In this document: piece after piece, positions 52,304-61,084 of the stretch
How the letters are laid out: every line of letters begins with the position of its first letter
Position numbering within the stretch: the stretch's first letter is position 1
Source of the DNA: Fibrobacter sp. UWT2
Lineage (GTDB): Bacteria > Fibrobacterota > Fibrobacteria > Fibrobacterales > Fibrobacteraceae
Length of the DNA: 64,000 nucleotides
Direction: 5' to 3'
NCBI RefSeq assembly: GCF_900142545.1
Contig: NZ_FRBF01000005.1
Coordinates: forward strand, 185,761-249,760
Notes under the pieces: model-generated
What the model was told of the DNA's origin: nothing
Database searches by the model: none
Seen by the model: the letters and a program-made list of their open reading frames with translations, nothing else
Program-made: the position numbers and the translations under genes

Positions 52304-52376
52304 CACAAGAAATTGCGAAATTTTTTCAAAAATCCAATTTTCGGAACATTTTACCCCACAAAAAATTTAAACGTTT

Positions 52377-52390
52377 GTGATTTACATCAA
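52377..52390. promoter_or_regulatory. CRP/FNR-type candidate site upstream of CotH gene
   Basis: GTGAT-TTAC-ATCAA matches the FNR dyad TTGAT-N4-ATCAA at nine of ten bases, and TGTGA-N6-TCAAA matches the CRP dyad at nine of ten. It lies about 110 bp before the CotH-family start in a 253-bp AT-rich gap that otherwise holds only the aqpZ terminator. Confidence 0.4.
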
Positions 52391-52499
52391 ACAACAACAA
52401 AAAACTGTAAACAATGCATTAACAAAGCCCTTTTTGAAATAAAACTTGTTACTTTAAGCTACGGTGTTGAGGAAAGTGGCCTATGGCCAGGGGCTTGTT

Positions 52500-54854
52500 A
52501 TGAATAAAAAAGTTGCAATTTTACCTTTCGCCGTCGCTGGAGCATTGCTTATCGGTTGTTCCGACAAGGCTGAAGAATCTAATCCTGTCACCAACCCCAT
52601 TCTTGGGCAACAGGATCCTGCCACAACTCCTTACATTGACCCTGTAACAGGCGACTACGTCAATCCTGAAACTGGCGAAGTTATTCCGACTGTCGATTAC
52701 GTCAATCCCGAAACCGGCGAAACAGTTCCCGGCATTCAAGTGACCGACCCCGAAACAGGCGAAACGGTAACCGTTCCTGTCGTCATCCCGGATCCAGTTT
52801 CTAGCGCCTCTCAGCAGGGCAACGAACAACCTGGCGTATCGAGCGCATCGACGGATCCTGCCACGAATCCGACCGATCCTCAAAACCCGAACCAAAGCCC
52901 GGTCAATCCGACTTCTTCTGCAGAAGTCCTCTATCTGTCTTCTAGTAGCCTCAAGGAATATGATGACAACCACAAGGCAAAGGCCACGTTCCTGCCCAAG
53001 GCCGGTTTCTACTCGAATTTGACTATTGAACCGCCTACCCCGCAAAAGGGCGGCCAGATCAAGTGTACTTTTGACGGTTCCTTCCCCACTCAGAATTCCG
53101 AATCTATCACGCAGGCAACGCCGATTACGCAGAACACCGTCATCCGCTGCTCTGAATTCGTGAACGGCCAGCCGGCCGATACTACCACGCAGACCTACTT
53201 CATTGGCGAAAACGTCTCGATGCCTGTGGTGGCCTTGACCGTGAATCACTACGACATGTTCGACTCCAGTGCAGGCCTTTACGCAACCGGCGACTTGACC
53301 AATAGCGGCGGCATGGGCATGTGGGGCGGCGTCGGCGGTGATGACACCAACAACCCCAAATGTGCAGAACCTTGCAAACAGGCAAACTTCTGGCGCGACG
53401 ACGAACTTCCCGTTCACGTGGAATACTTCGAAAACGGAAGTTCCACCAACGAAAAGACCTGGGAAATCGACGCCGGCATTTCGATTATCGGTAACTACAG
53501 CCGTTACAAACCCAAGAAGAGCGTTGCCATCAAGATGGACAACGACGACTATGGCGACAAGGTTTTAAAATATTCTTTCTTCAAGACTCGCCCCGAAGCA
53601 AAGAAGATGAAGAGTTTCAACCTGCGCAACAACGGTAACCGTTTCTGGACCGACTACTTTGGCGACCCCATGCTGGTGAGTCTGATGGAAGGCACCGATG
53701 TGGATTACCAGCGTAGCCTCCAGGTAGTCGTATTCTACAACGGCGAATACTTCGGCATTCATGACTTGCGCGAACGCTTGAACAGAAGCTATGTCGAAAC
53801 CAATTACGGCATCGATTCCAAGAGCATCAACGTCGTCAAGAACTGCGCCAATGGCGACCAGGGTTGCGTCAACGGATGGGCACCCAGCGGCACCAACGGA
53901 GCATCCAGCACCGAATTCGGCCAGTTGGCAAATTCCATTACCGGCGGCAATTTCGCTGGCGAAAACAACCAGTCTTACGCCGAAATTAAGACAAAGCTGA
54001 ACGTCAACAGTTTTGCACAATATATGATCGCCGAAATGTACATCCATAACGGCGACTGGCCCAACAACAACATTCGCGCCTGGGGCAGCCCGCAAAACGG
54101 ATACCCCTTCAAGTTCATGATTTTCGACGTGGACCATGGTTACGGTTTTACCCCGGGCATTATGGGCTTCGATACGGAAAGCCAGAACATGTTCCAGTGG
54201 GTGCTGGGTAGCGCCACAGACAACAGCCAAGGCGGTCAGCAACCTGGTGGACAACAGCCCGGTGGCATGGGCGGTATAGGCGGCATCGGCGGCGGCTGGG
54301 GTGGCGGCTTCGGCATGGGCGGCGCAAATACCACCATCGGCAACATGCTGAAAAAGCTCCTCGCAAACCCCGAATTCAAGCACTTGTTCATCAACCAGGG
54401 TTGCATTCTCTTGAACGACTACCTGACTTACGAAAAAGTCCAGAAGGCCGTACAGACAATGGCCGCCATGATTCCGAGCTCCGAACAGTCTCGTGATGAA
54501 CAGCGCTGGCCCCGTACCCAGGCAAAGTACAACTGGTCTCCTTCTGGCGCAGACATTCTGAGATTCGCCCAGAACCGCACCGAAACCTTCAGGCAGGAAC
54601 TTGCAACCTACTTCGGTCTCCAGGGCGAAACTACCGTCAGCATCTCTGCTAGCGGCAGCGGCACCATCCTGGTCGACGGCATGAAGCTCCCCAGTTCCAA
54701 TTATCAGGGCAAATTCTTTACTGGCGTAGACATGGTCCTTACCGCAATTCCCGAAACTGGACGCGTGTTCAGCGGATGGGCTGACGGCAACACCGAGAAC
54801 CCGAGAAAGGTGCAAATCGCCAACGGCGCCACCTACTCCGCCATCTTCAAGTAA
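52500..54854 (+). CDS. CotH-family surface lipoprotein with InlB-like tail
   Basis: 784 residues. Lipoprotein signal with Cys 20 (GALLIGC), a spacer of repeated NPETGE/DPETGE units (about 35-100), a Ser/Pro linker, a chitobiase-C-like beta segment (about 155-240), then a CotH kinase-like domain (about 240-600: MPVVALTVNHYDMF, YKPKKSVAIKMD, FNLRNNGNRF, GEYFGIHDLRERLN and FDVDHGYGF near the metal site). A Gln/Gly-rich insert (QQPGGQQPGG... GGIGGG) interrupts it near 580. The last 75 residues are an InlB_B-repeat-like fold (VFSGWADGNTENP). It is probably cell-surface; in other bacteria CotH phosphorylates proteins or occurs with polysaccharide-binding modules. The ATG at 52500 fits the signal peptide. 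Confidence 0.82.
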   Translation: MNKKVAILPFAVAGALLIGCSDKAEESNPVTNPILGQQDPATTPYIDPVTGDYVNPETGEVIPTVDYVNPETGETVPGIQVTDPETGETVTVPVVIPDPVSSASQQGNEQPGVSSASTDPATNPTDPQNPNQSPVNPTSSAEVLYLSSSSLKEYDDNHKAKATFLPKAGFYSNLTIEPPTPQKGGQIKCTFDGSFPTQNSESITQATPITQNTVIRCSEFVNGQPADTTTQTYFIGENVSMPVVALTVNHYDMFDSSAGLYATGDLTNSGGMGMWGGVGGDDTNNPKCAEPCKQANFWRDDELPVHVEYFENGSSTNEKTWEIDAGISIIGNYSRYKPKKSVAIKMDNDDYGDKVLKYSFFKTRPEAKKMKSFNLRNNGNRFWTDYFGDPMLVSLMEGTDVDYQRSLQVVVFYNGEYFGIHDLRERLNRSYVETNYGIDSKSINVVKNCANGDQGCVNGWAPSGTNGASSTEFGQLANSITGGNFAGENNQSYAEIKTKLNVNSFAQYMIAEMYIHNGDWPNNNIRAWGSPQNGYPFKFMIFDVDHGYGFTPGIMGFDTESQNMFQWVLGSATDNSQGGQQPGGQQPGGMGGIGGIGGGWGGGFGMGGANTTIGNMLKKLLANPEFKHLFINQGCILLNDYLTYEKVQKAVQTMAAMIPSSEQSRDEQRWPRTQAKYNWSPSGADILRFAQNRTETFRQELATYFGLQGETTVSISASGSGTILVDGMKLPSSNYQGKFFTGVDMVLTAIPETGRVFSGWADGNTENPRKVQIANGATYSAIFK

Positions 54855-54877
54855 GCAAGCCTGTAAACTCCCATACC

Positions 54878-54912
54878 AAAAAGTGGAAACGATTCGTTTC
54901 CACTTTTTTTTT
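54878..54912. terminator. Bidirectional terminator between CotH and FISUMP genes
   Basis: AAAAGTGGAAACG / CGTTTCCACTTTT, a perfect 13-bp stem with loop ATT, A-run before and T-run after. Confidence 0.95.
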
Positions 54913-54939
54913 AATCTTTTCGAGAATCAAGTTCGGCGA

Positions 54940-56550
54940 TTAATAGTCCTTGACGCAACGGACGCTGAACGAATCATAGCTAGAAGAAGTCGTCTGCAAG
55001 CCGAAACTTCCCATCCAGTCGTATTCGTAGTAGGAATAATATTGAGTTTCAGTACGCGTCGTATCGAGAATAAACTTGCGTTCAGGAACTTCCGGCAACG
55101 AATCGGCAACCGTAGAATCCGAAACAACCGCCGTATCGGCCACCAGGGAATCAGCCGTAGAATCCTCAGGCACAACAACAACGGGCTCTTCCACGGGATC
55201 ATCGATGTAAACCGTATCGATTTTCAAACGAACATACACGGAATCGCCTCGCACCCAAAAAGCTGCCTCATTAAACGCACTTCTCTCACGAGCACTTCCG
55301 TAAGTTGTTGTCAGCATCGTGAAGCCCGTCGAATTCGTAGCGGTCACCCAAGAAGGATCCCACATTTCGTCATTGCCAAAGAAATCACCATTATTTTCAG
55401 AAGCCGCTCTCAAGTCAAGCCATTCCTCTTTAGAAGGCAGATGCCATCCGTCCGGACATACGGAATCTTTTACAGAAGCTCTATATGAAAGTCCAATGTC
55501 AAAATACGAAAGAGTATCTTGATGAGAACTGGCATTGCATTTGAGGTAAGAATCGCAAAAGGCATCACCAACAGTATAGCGCATGTTTTCGGCCATCCAG
55601 AAATAGCTACCGATTTTCAGATACCCGTAGACATTGCCGTCTCGCGGATCCGTAAAATAGCTGTATTCAAGAGAATCGTTAAAATAATTCTTGGCACCTC
55701 TCTGAATGTACTGCCATACAGAATCGGCTAAACGCATTGCCTCTATATTCTTTTCTCGAACTGCCATAAAGGATTTTAGAGCAGAAACAGAGTCCAAAAC
55801 GGCACCCTGAACACAGCGGACATTCAATTTGCTTGTTTTTCCCGAGAAATCCGCAACAAAGTAGGAAGTGTTATAAACGTCTACCGTATAAGAAACGGCA
55901 TCGTAAGAATTGGACCTGTAAGAATATCCATATTCCGAATTGATGCGGACTCCATCAGCAGGATTACTCGTCCAATAGGTTTCAGCTTTTCCCCAGCCAC
56001 TTTCATCGGCTATGGAGCATGCCGCCCCCGCTTCACACACCGACAGCAAGACTTCCTTAAGGACATCGAATTCGGCCATGGCGGGCAAGTGCCAACCCGG
56101 CGGGCAAATTCCATCGTTATAGGAGGTGTCGCTGTAGTATTCAAAATTCATGGCGGCATCATAAGAGTATTTCTGAACCGAAGATTCCTTGGCAGCAGGC
56201 GTTGCTTCCGAATCAAGAATCGAAGCAATAGGCATAATATCTCCAGACCAGCTGTTATAATCACTAGACGGAGCTTTTGTCAGTTCCGGAATTCCTATCG
56301 TATCGTAAAAAGCCAAGTTCTCGGCCATCCACACTTGATTGCCGATTTTAACCGTCTTGTACGTCTTTCCATCGCGCGAGTCAACCATTGAACCCGTCTT
56401 GAAGAATTCTCCCTTGCCACCACCGGAATGTCCCGATGAAGGGTCATAGCCTTCGTAATCGTCGGCATCGCTACCGCTGCCGCCACAAGCGGACAAAAGG
56501 GCTGCGACAAACACCATGGAAAAAGATAAAGCAAGAATGCTTTTTTTCAT
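54940..56550 (-). CDS. Tandem FISUMP-domain lipoprotein, larger form
   Basis: 536 residues. Signal MKKSILALSFSMVFVAALLSAC with lipobox, a Gly/Ser/Asp spacer, FISUMP copy 1 (about 55-245: DSRDGKTYKTVKIGNQVWMAENLAF, ICPPGWHLP, VRCV), a helical linker, and copy 2 (about 290-536: DPRDGNVYGYLKIGSYFWMAENM, VCPDGWHLPSKEEW, VRCV). Copy 2 contains an acidic Ser/Asp/Val insert (about 440-490). It is more diverged than the pair at 23165-24439. Leader with RBS AGGA and TATATT about 27 bases upstream of the start, so not leaderless. Confidence 0.88.
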   Translation of the reverse strand: MKKSILALSFSMVFVAALLSACGGSGSDADDYEGYDPSSGHSGGGKGEFFKTGSMVDSRDGKTYKTVKIGNQVWMAENLAFYDTIGIPELTKAPSSDYNSWSGDIMPIASILDSEATPAAKESSVQKYSYDAAMNFEYYSDTSYNDGICPPGWHLPAMAEFDVLKEVLLSVCEAGAACSIADESGWGKAETYWTSNPADGVRINSEYGYSYRSNSYDAVSYTVDVYNTSYFVADFSGKTSKLNVRCVQGAVLDSVSALKSFMAVREKNIEAMRLADSVWQYIQRGAKNYFNDSLEYSYFTDPRDGNVYGYLKIGSYFWMAENMRYTVGDAFCDSYLKCNASSHQDTLSYFDIGLSYRASVKDSVCPDGWHLPSKEEWLDLRAASENNGDFFGNDEMWDPSWVTATNSTGFTMLTTTYGSARERSAFNEAAFWVRGDSVYVRLKIDTVYIDDPVEEPVVVVPEDSTADSLVADTAVVSDSTVADSLPEVPERKFILDTTRTETQYYSYYEYDWMGSFGLQTTSSSYDSFSVRCVKDY

Positions 56551-56605
56551 AATCCTAACCTCTTAATTTTCTAGTTGAGACAAATATAGATTTTCGTTTT
56601 CCGTA

Positions 56606-56634
56606 TTGGCGAAGCATTTTCCTTTTACTATATT
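56606..56634 (+). promoter_or_regulatory. Predicted promoter of PPi-phosphofructokinase gene
   Basis: TTGGCG (56606-56611), 17 bp, TATATT (56629-56634). The start codon is 58 bases downstream with AAAAGGAAG in between, so this gene has a conventional leader. Confidence 0.6.
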
Positions 56635-56692
56635 TGAGCATGTAATTTTTTAACCCGGCCCGAACATCGGGCAAACTCAAAAGGAAGATACA

Positions 56693-58357
56693 ATGGCTGA
56701 CAATCTGTCCGTCCTCGGCAAGGCTCGCAAGGCCTACCAGCCGAAACTCCCCGCCGCTCTCCGCGACGGCGCTCTCAAGGTCTCTCTCAACAAGGGTAAG
56801 GCTACCGAATCCGTGCGCGACCAGGCCAAGATCAAGGCTCTGTTCCCGAACACCTACGGTGCACCGTACATTTCCATGAAGAAGGCTACCAAGGCTGCTG
56901 CCGGTAAGGCCCTCAACGTGGGTGTTGTTCTCTCCGGTGGCCAGGCTCCTGGTGGACACAACGTGATTGCAGGTATCTTCGACGGTATCAAGAGCATCAG
57001 CAAGAATTCCAAGCTCCTCGGCTTCCTCGGCGGTCCGTCTGGCCTCGAAAACGGCAAGTTCATCGTGATCAACGAAAAGATCATGGACTCCTACCGCAAC
57101 ACTGGTGGTTTCGACATCATCCAGTCCGGCCGTACCAAGCTCGAAACTGAAGAACAGTTCAAGAAGTGCATGGCTGTTGCCAAGGCTCAGAAGCTCGACG
57201 CTATCGTGATTATCGGTGGTGACGACTCCAACACCAACGCTGCTGTTCTCGGTGAATACTTCCAGGCCAACGGCGCAAGCTGCGTGGTTTGCGGCTGCCC
57301 GAAGACCATCGACGGCGACCTCAAGAACGAATACATCGAAACCTCCTTCGGTTTCGACACCGCTGTCAAGACCTATTCCGAACTCATCGGCAACATCATG
57401 CGCGATGCCAACTCCGCTCAGAAGTACTGGCACTTCATCAAGCTCATGGGCCGTAGCGCTTCTCACATCGCTCTCGAAGCCGCTCTCCAGACCCACCCGA
57501 ACATCTGCTTGATCTCTGAAGAAGTCAAGGCCAAGAAGATGAAGCTCAAGCAGGTCATCAAGTACGTTGCAGACATCGTTGCTGCCCGTGCTGCTGACGG
57601 CAAGAACTTCGGCGTCTGCCTGATTCCGGAAGGTCTCCTCGAATTCATCCCGGATGTCGGCGTGCTCATTTCCGAACTCTCTGAAGCCCTCGCCCACCAC
57701 GAAAAGGAAGTCGAAGGCCTCGACACCGCCGCTAAGGTTGAAAAGCTCTGCAACTGGATTTCTAAGGCATCTGCCGAAGTCCTCAAGAGCCTCCCCTCCA
57801 CCACTCAGGGCCAGCTGATGCTTGACCGCGACAGCCACGGCAACGTGCAGGTTTCCCTCATCGAAACCGAAAAGCTCGTCATCGAAATGGTGAAGAAGGA
57901 ACTCAAGAGCCGCAAGAACTTCAAGGGCAAGTTCTCTGCTCTCAACCACTTCTTCGGTTACGAAGGCCGTTGCGCCGCTCCGTCCAACTTCGACGCCGAC
58001 TACTGCTACAGCCTCGGTTACACCGCTTCTGTGCTCGCCTTCAACAAGATGAACGGCTACATGAGCTCTGTGCGTGACCTGACCAAGGGTATCGAAAAGT
58101 GGACTGCCGGTGGCATTCCTATCACCATGATGATGAACATCGAACGCCGTCACGGTGCCGACAAGCCGGTGATCCAGAAGGCTCTCGTTGAACTCGACGG
58201 TGCTCCGTTCAAGTTCTTCGCCAAGAACCGCGAAGTTTGGGCCAAGACTGAATCCTACACCTATCCGGGTCCAATCCAGTACTGGGGTCCGAGCGAAGTT
58301 TGCGACGTGACCAACTTCACGATCAAGCTGGAACGCGGCGCCCTCAAGGTGAAGTAA
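56693..58357 (+). CDS. Pyrophosphate-dependent 6-phosphofructokinase (long form)
   Basis: 554 residues, the length of the long PPi-PFK clade. Gly loop VLSGGQAPGGHN (79-90), GGDDSN (175-180) where the second Asp is the PPi-specific residue replacing Gly of ATP enzymes, PKTIDGDL (203-210) with catalytic Asp and Lys, and MGRSASH for fructose-6-phosphate. It reversibly phosphorylates fructose-6-phosphate with PPi, central to glycolysis in anaerobes that save ATP. Codon use is very biased toward few codons, as in highly expressed genes. Confidence 0.93.
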   Translation: MADNLSVLGKARKAYQPKLPAALRDGALKVSLNKGKATESVRDQAKIKALFPNTYGAPYISMKKATKAAAGKALNVGVVLSGGQAPGGHNVIAGIFDGIKSISKNSKLLGFLGGPSGLENGKFIVINEKIMDSYRNTGGFDIIQSGRTKLETEEQFKKCMAVAKAQKLDAIVIIGGDDSNTNAAVLGEYFQANGASCVVCGCPKTIDGDLKNEYIETSFGFDTAVKTYSELIGNIMRDANSAQKYWHFIKLMGRSASHIALEAALQTHPNICLISEEVKAKKMKLKQVIKYVADIVAARAADGKNFGVCLIPEGLLEFIPDVGVLISELSEALAHHEKEVEGLDTAAKVEKLCNWISKASAEVLKSLPSTTQGQLMLDRDSHGNVQVSLIETEKLVIEMVKKELKSRKNFKGKFSALNHFFGYEGRCAAPSNFDADYCYSLGYTASVLAFNKMNGYMSSVRDLTKGIEKWTAGGIPITMMMNIERRHGADKPVIQKALVELDGAPFKFFAKNREVWAKTESYTYPGPIQYWGPSEVCDVTNFTIKLERGALKVK

Positions 58358-58367
58358 GACTCGTTTC

Positions 58368-58449
58368 TCGGAGGCGTCTGCTTCGTTGCCGCGCCCCTCA
58401 CGTATTATTATACGCTACGGGGCACGGACGCCTTGCATCCACACTCCGA
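58368..58449. repeat. Nested palindromic element after the PFK gene
   Basis: Outer arms TCGGAG (58368-58373) / CTCCGA (58444-58449), middle GGCGTC / GACGCC, inner GCCCC / GGGGC and GTAT / ATAC. The 82-bp segment could fold as a branched hairpin. There is no T-run, so it is not itself a terminator. Confidence 0.55.
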
Positions 58450-58469
58450 TAAACATCGTCTTGATTTTT

Positions 58470-58503
58470 AATCTCTGCATTTTTTTGCAGAGATTATTTT
58501 TTT
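58470..58503 (+). terminator. Terminator after PPi-phosphofructokinase gene
   Basis: AATCTCTGCA (58470-58479) / TGCAGAGATT (58486-58495), perfect 10-bp stem with a T6 loop, then ATTTTTTT. Confidence 0.95.
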
Positions 58504-58549
58504 CGAGCGCCTTGTATCTGCTCCCTAAAAATTCAAATTCTTGATCTTC

Positions 58550-58587
58550 ATTCCTGCAACATCTGTTGCAGGATTTTTATTTTTTTT
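58550..58587 (+). terminator. Leader terminator or attenuator before the small Cys protein
   Basis: ATTCCTGCAACA pairs with TGTTGCAGGAT, followed by TTTTATTTTTTTT, ending 21 bases before the start at 58609. A terminator this close upstream of a gene, after one that already ends the PFK transcript, suggests attenuation of a short leader RNA. Confidence 0.7.
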
Positions 58588-58608
58588 AAAGAAACAAGGA
58601 GCTGCATT

Positions 58609-58779
58609 ATGGCGTGTGCTGATTGCAAATTTCGGGCCAAGTACGACAAGAATCCCAAATCGCTTATCGGGCGCTTCTGGCGGTTCCACATCAACTTCTG
58701 CCCCGGCTGGCGTTCGTATCTCAAGAGCCTTTCCGAAGAAGAGCGCATCGCCCTCAAGGAAAAGTACAACTTGAAGTAA
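58609..58779 (+). CDS. 56-residue Cys-containing conserved-type protein
   Basis: Begins MACADCKFRAKYDKNPKSL and continues IGRFWRFHINFCPGWRSY and LSEEERIALKEKYNLK. Cys-x2-Cys near the N-terminus and His-x3-Cys near residue 31 could bind one zinc ion or an iron-sulfur centre. I know similar short, uncharacterised proteins from anaerobes, but no function. AAGGAG lies nine bases before the ATG. A T-rich terminator hairpin lies in its leader. Confidence 0.8.
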   Translation: MACADCKFRAKYDKNPKSLIGRFWRFHINFCPGWRSYLKSLSEEERIALKEKYNLK

Positions 58780-58826
58780 AAGAAAAATGGCGGGCAATAG
58801 CCCGCCACTTTCTAATTGTCTACTAA

Positions 58827-58926
58827 AGATCCTTCGACTTCACTTCGTTCCTACCCAAAGAGCATAACTCAACTAGAGAACTAAAGTTCTAAGTTTCGTA
58901 TAGCTCAGGATGACACTTTCGTGTCA
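58827..58926. repeat. GATCCTTCGA...CTCAGGATGACA-type palindromic element
   Basis: Left end GATCCTTCGACTTCACTTCG, right end GCTCAGGATGACA; ATCCT and AGGAT are inverted ends. Between them lies AGAAC-TAAA-GTTCT, and the right flank continues as TGACAC-TTTC-GTGTCA (58911-58926). The prfB stop codon lies in the last palindrome. Short hairpins with these end sequences are scattered in genomes of many phyla; here the loop is unusually long. Confidence 0.65.
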
Positions 58927-60031
58927 CTTCTGCCCTTCGCTAGTGCTGAGCAGATAGGCGTTAATGAACGGTTTGATTTTACCGTCGAGCACGCCTGCGG
59001 TGTCAGAGGTTTCGACGCCGGTGCGCAGGTCCTTGACCAGCTGGTAAGGCTGCAGCACGTAGCTACGGATCTGGCTACCCCATTCGACCTTTTTCTTTTC
59101 GGCCATACGGGCATCACGCTTGGCTTCTTCTTCCAAGCGATAATGTTCGGCGACCATGGTCTTGAGCATCTTGTAGCAGGTTTCACGGTTCTGAATCTGG
59201 CTGCGTTCGGTCTGGCAGCTCGCCATAATGCCCGTGGGCAAGTGCGTCATACGCACGGCGGAGTCCGTCTTGTTGATGTACTGACCACCGGCACCGCTAC
59301 TGCGGTAAGTATCCACGCGCACGTCAGCCATATCCAAATCGAATTCGATGTCTTCGTGTTCGGGGTACAGGTACACGGCGGTAAAGCTCGTGTGACGGCG
59401 GGCGTTTGCATCGAACGGGCTGATGCGCACCAGACGGTGCACGCCGATTTCGGAACGGAGCAGGCCGTAAGCGTTTTCGCAAGTGACTTCGATGGTCGCA
59501 CTCTTGAGGCCAGCATCTTCCGCTTCCTGGAAGTCGACCACCTTGAAGTCCATGTTTTCGCGTTCAAAGAAATGCGTGTACATGCGGAAGAGCATGAGCG
59601 CCCAGTCCTGCGACTCGGTGCCGCCTGCGCCCGGATGAATCGACAGCAAGCAACTGCAAGCGTCATCGGGGCCGTTCAGCATTTTCTTGAATTCCATCGC
59701 CTCAATCTTCGACTTGAGTTCTGCGATATCGGAATCGATCGATGCCGTCAAGTCGGCGGATTCTTCCGCCTTGCTCATTTCATAAAGTTCGGCCAAGTCA
59801 TCGCAGCTCTGCGAGACTTCTTTCCACGAGTCCAGCAGGGCGCGCAGATTGCCGATTTTTTTCATCATGGACTGCGCCTTTTCCTGGTCATTCCACAGGT
59901 TCGGGTCGGCGGAGTCCTTTTCCAAAACGTAGAGTTCTTCGGTCTTGGCTTCTAAGTCAAAGATACCCCCAGAGCTTATCGATGCGCGTACGCAAGTCGA
60001 TCAGCCCGGTGTGCGTCGTCTGAAAAGCCAT
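58924..60031 (-). CDS. prfB: Peptide chain release factor 2, programmed +1 frameshift
   Basis: The reading frame starts at ATG 60031, runs 24 codons to an in-frame TGA (59959-59957) and must shift +1 at CTT-TGA-C to continue 344 codons to 58924, total about 368 aa as usual for RF2. A GGGGG Shine-Dalgarno-like run lies three bases upstream of the CTT, the standard autoregulation site: low RF2 slows stop reading and favours the shift. The tripeptide SPF (VRISPFDAN) and catalytic GGQ (GAGGQYINKTDS) identify RF2 (UGA/UAA). The start overlaps the stop of the SurA-like gene (TAATG). Annotations that begin at an internal ATG (59925) lose the N-terminus. Confidence 0.96.
59957..59970 (-). other. prfB recoding site
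   Basis: Minus strand: GGGGG, TAT, CTT, TGA, then C. The slippery CTT-T and the poor-context TGA-C match the conserved bacterial prfB +1 frameshift signal. Confidence 0.95.
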
Positions 60032-61041
60032 TACTTTGCTGCTCCGATAGCCTGCGGCGGAGTGTACTTGGCATCGAGGTACTGCACCTTGTAGACCTTT
60101 CCGAGGCCGTCGAGGTAAGCCTTGAGCTGAGCCTGACGGTCCTGTTCGGCCTGCACACGCAGAATGTAGTCGATCTGGTGCTTGTAGCTTTCGTACTTGC
60201 CATCGTTCTTTTCGGTCAGCATAAAGATAGAGATTCCGTCCTTATCGGTGTAAGGTTCGGTGATTTCGCCGACCTTGACCTTGTTCACGGCCTTCACAAA
60301 AGCATCGCCCTTGGACTTAGCCACAAACTTGGGCATCACGCCGCCAGTCTTCTTGGCGGTCTGGTCGTCGCTGTACATGGCAGCAAGCTGTGCAAACGTA
60401 GCCTTCTTGCTGCGCACCTGGGCGGCAAGGCCCTGCAACATCACCTTGGCGTCTTCGATTTCCTGCTTGGACTTGCCCTTAGTGTAAATCACGATACGGG
60501 CACCGCTAATGGAATCGTTCACCTGAACCTTCGTCTTGTTCAGTTCCCAGAAAGCTTCCTTCTGCTTTTCAGTCGGATCCTTCGGGTACGGCACCTTCTT
60601 TTCGAGGATAGCTTCGCTCTTCAGCTGGTCTTCGATCTTTTCCTTGAACTGGGCCATGGTGGTGTTAGACTTCTTGAGTTCCTTCTGGAAGGCGTCATCG
60701 CTCGGGAACTGAGACTTGAAAAGCTTGGTCAAGCTATCGACCTTACCCTGGGAAACCTTGATACCCATCTTCTTGGCTTCGAGCTTGATGAGTTCCTGGC
60801 CAACCAGGTTGTCAATCACGGCATAACGGAGCTGGGTCATGGTCTTGTCGTCGATTTTCTTGCCGCGGAGCTGCTGTTCGCCGAGCATTTTGGCGAGGCT
60901 ATCGATTTTACCTGCAGAAATACCGACTTTTTCCACACGGATTACATCCATGCTTTTGGAATTCAACAACTGAGCAGAAGCGATACCGGCGGCCAGAGCG
61001 ACCGTCAAGATACCGCGAGAAACAAATTTAAAAGAACGCAT
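60031..61041 (-). CDS. SurA-like peptidyl-prolyl cis-trans isomerase
   Basis: 336 residues. Signal peptide (MRSFKFVSRGILTVALAAGIASA), a helical SurA_N-like region (about 35-160), and a parvulin-like domain (about 165-290): ARIVIYTKGKS, ATFAQLAAMYSDDQTAKKTGGVMP, VGEITEPYTDKDGISIFML. It is a periplasmic chaperone for outer-membrane proteins. One parvulin domain instead of SurA's two resembles PrsA/PpiD-type members. RBS AAAGGA and TATATT about 31 bases upstream of the start, so it has a normal leader. Coupled to prfB. Confidence 0.85.
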   Translation of the reverse strand: MRSFKFVSRGILTVALAAGIASAQLLNSKSMDVIRVEKVGISAGKIDSLAKMLGEQQLRGKKIDDKTMTQLRYAVIDNLVGQELIKLEAKKMGIKVSQGKVDSLTKLFKSQFPSDDAFQKELKKSNTTMAQFKEKIEDQLKSEAILEKKVPYPKDPTEKQKEAFWELNKTKVQVNDSISGARIVIYTKGKSKQEIEDAKVMLQGLAAQVRSKKATFAQLAAMYSDDQTAKKTGGVMPKFVAKSKGDAFVKAVNKVKVGEITEPYTDKDGISIFMLTEKNDGKYESYKHQIDYILRVQAEQDRQAQLKAYLDGLGKVYKVQYLDAKYTPPQAIGAAK

Positions 61042-61084
61042 TTTTATTCCTTTTTAAAATTTTCCGGTGTAAATATAGAAAAAG

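Noticed and set aside
58905..59186. Short minus-strand open frame in the prfB region in another phase.
   Set aside because: It is an out-of-phase shadow of prfB; RF2 motifs lie in the frame ending at 58924.
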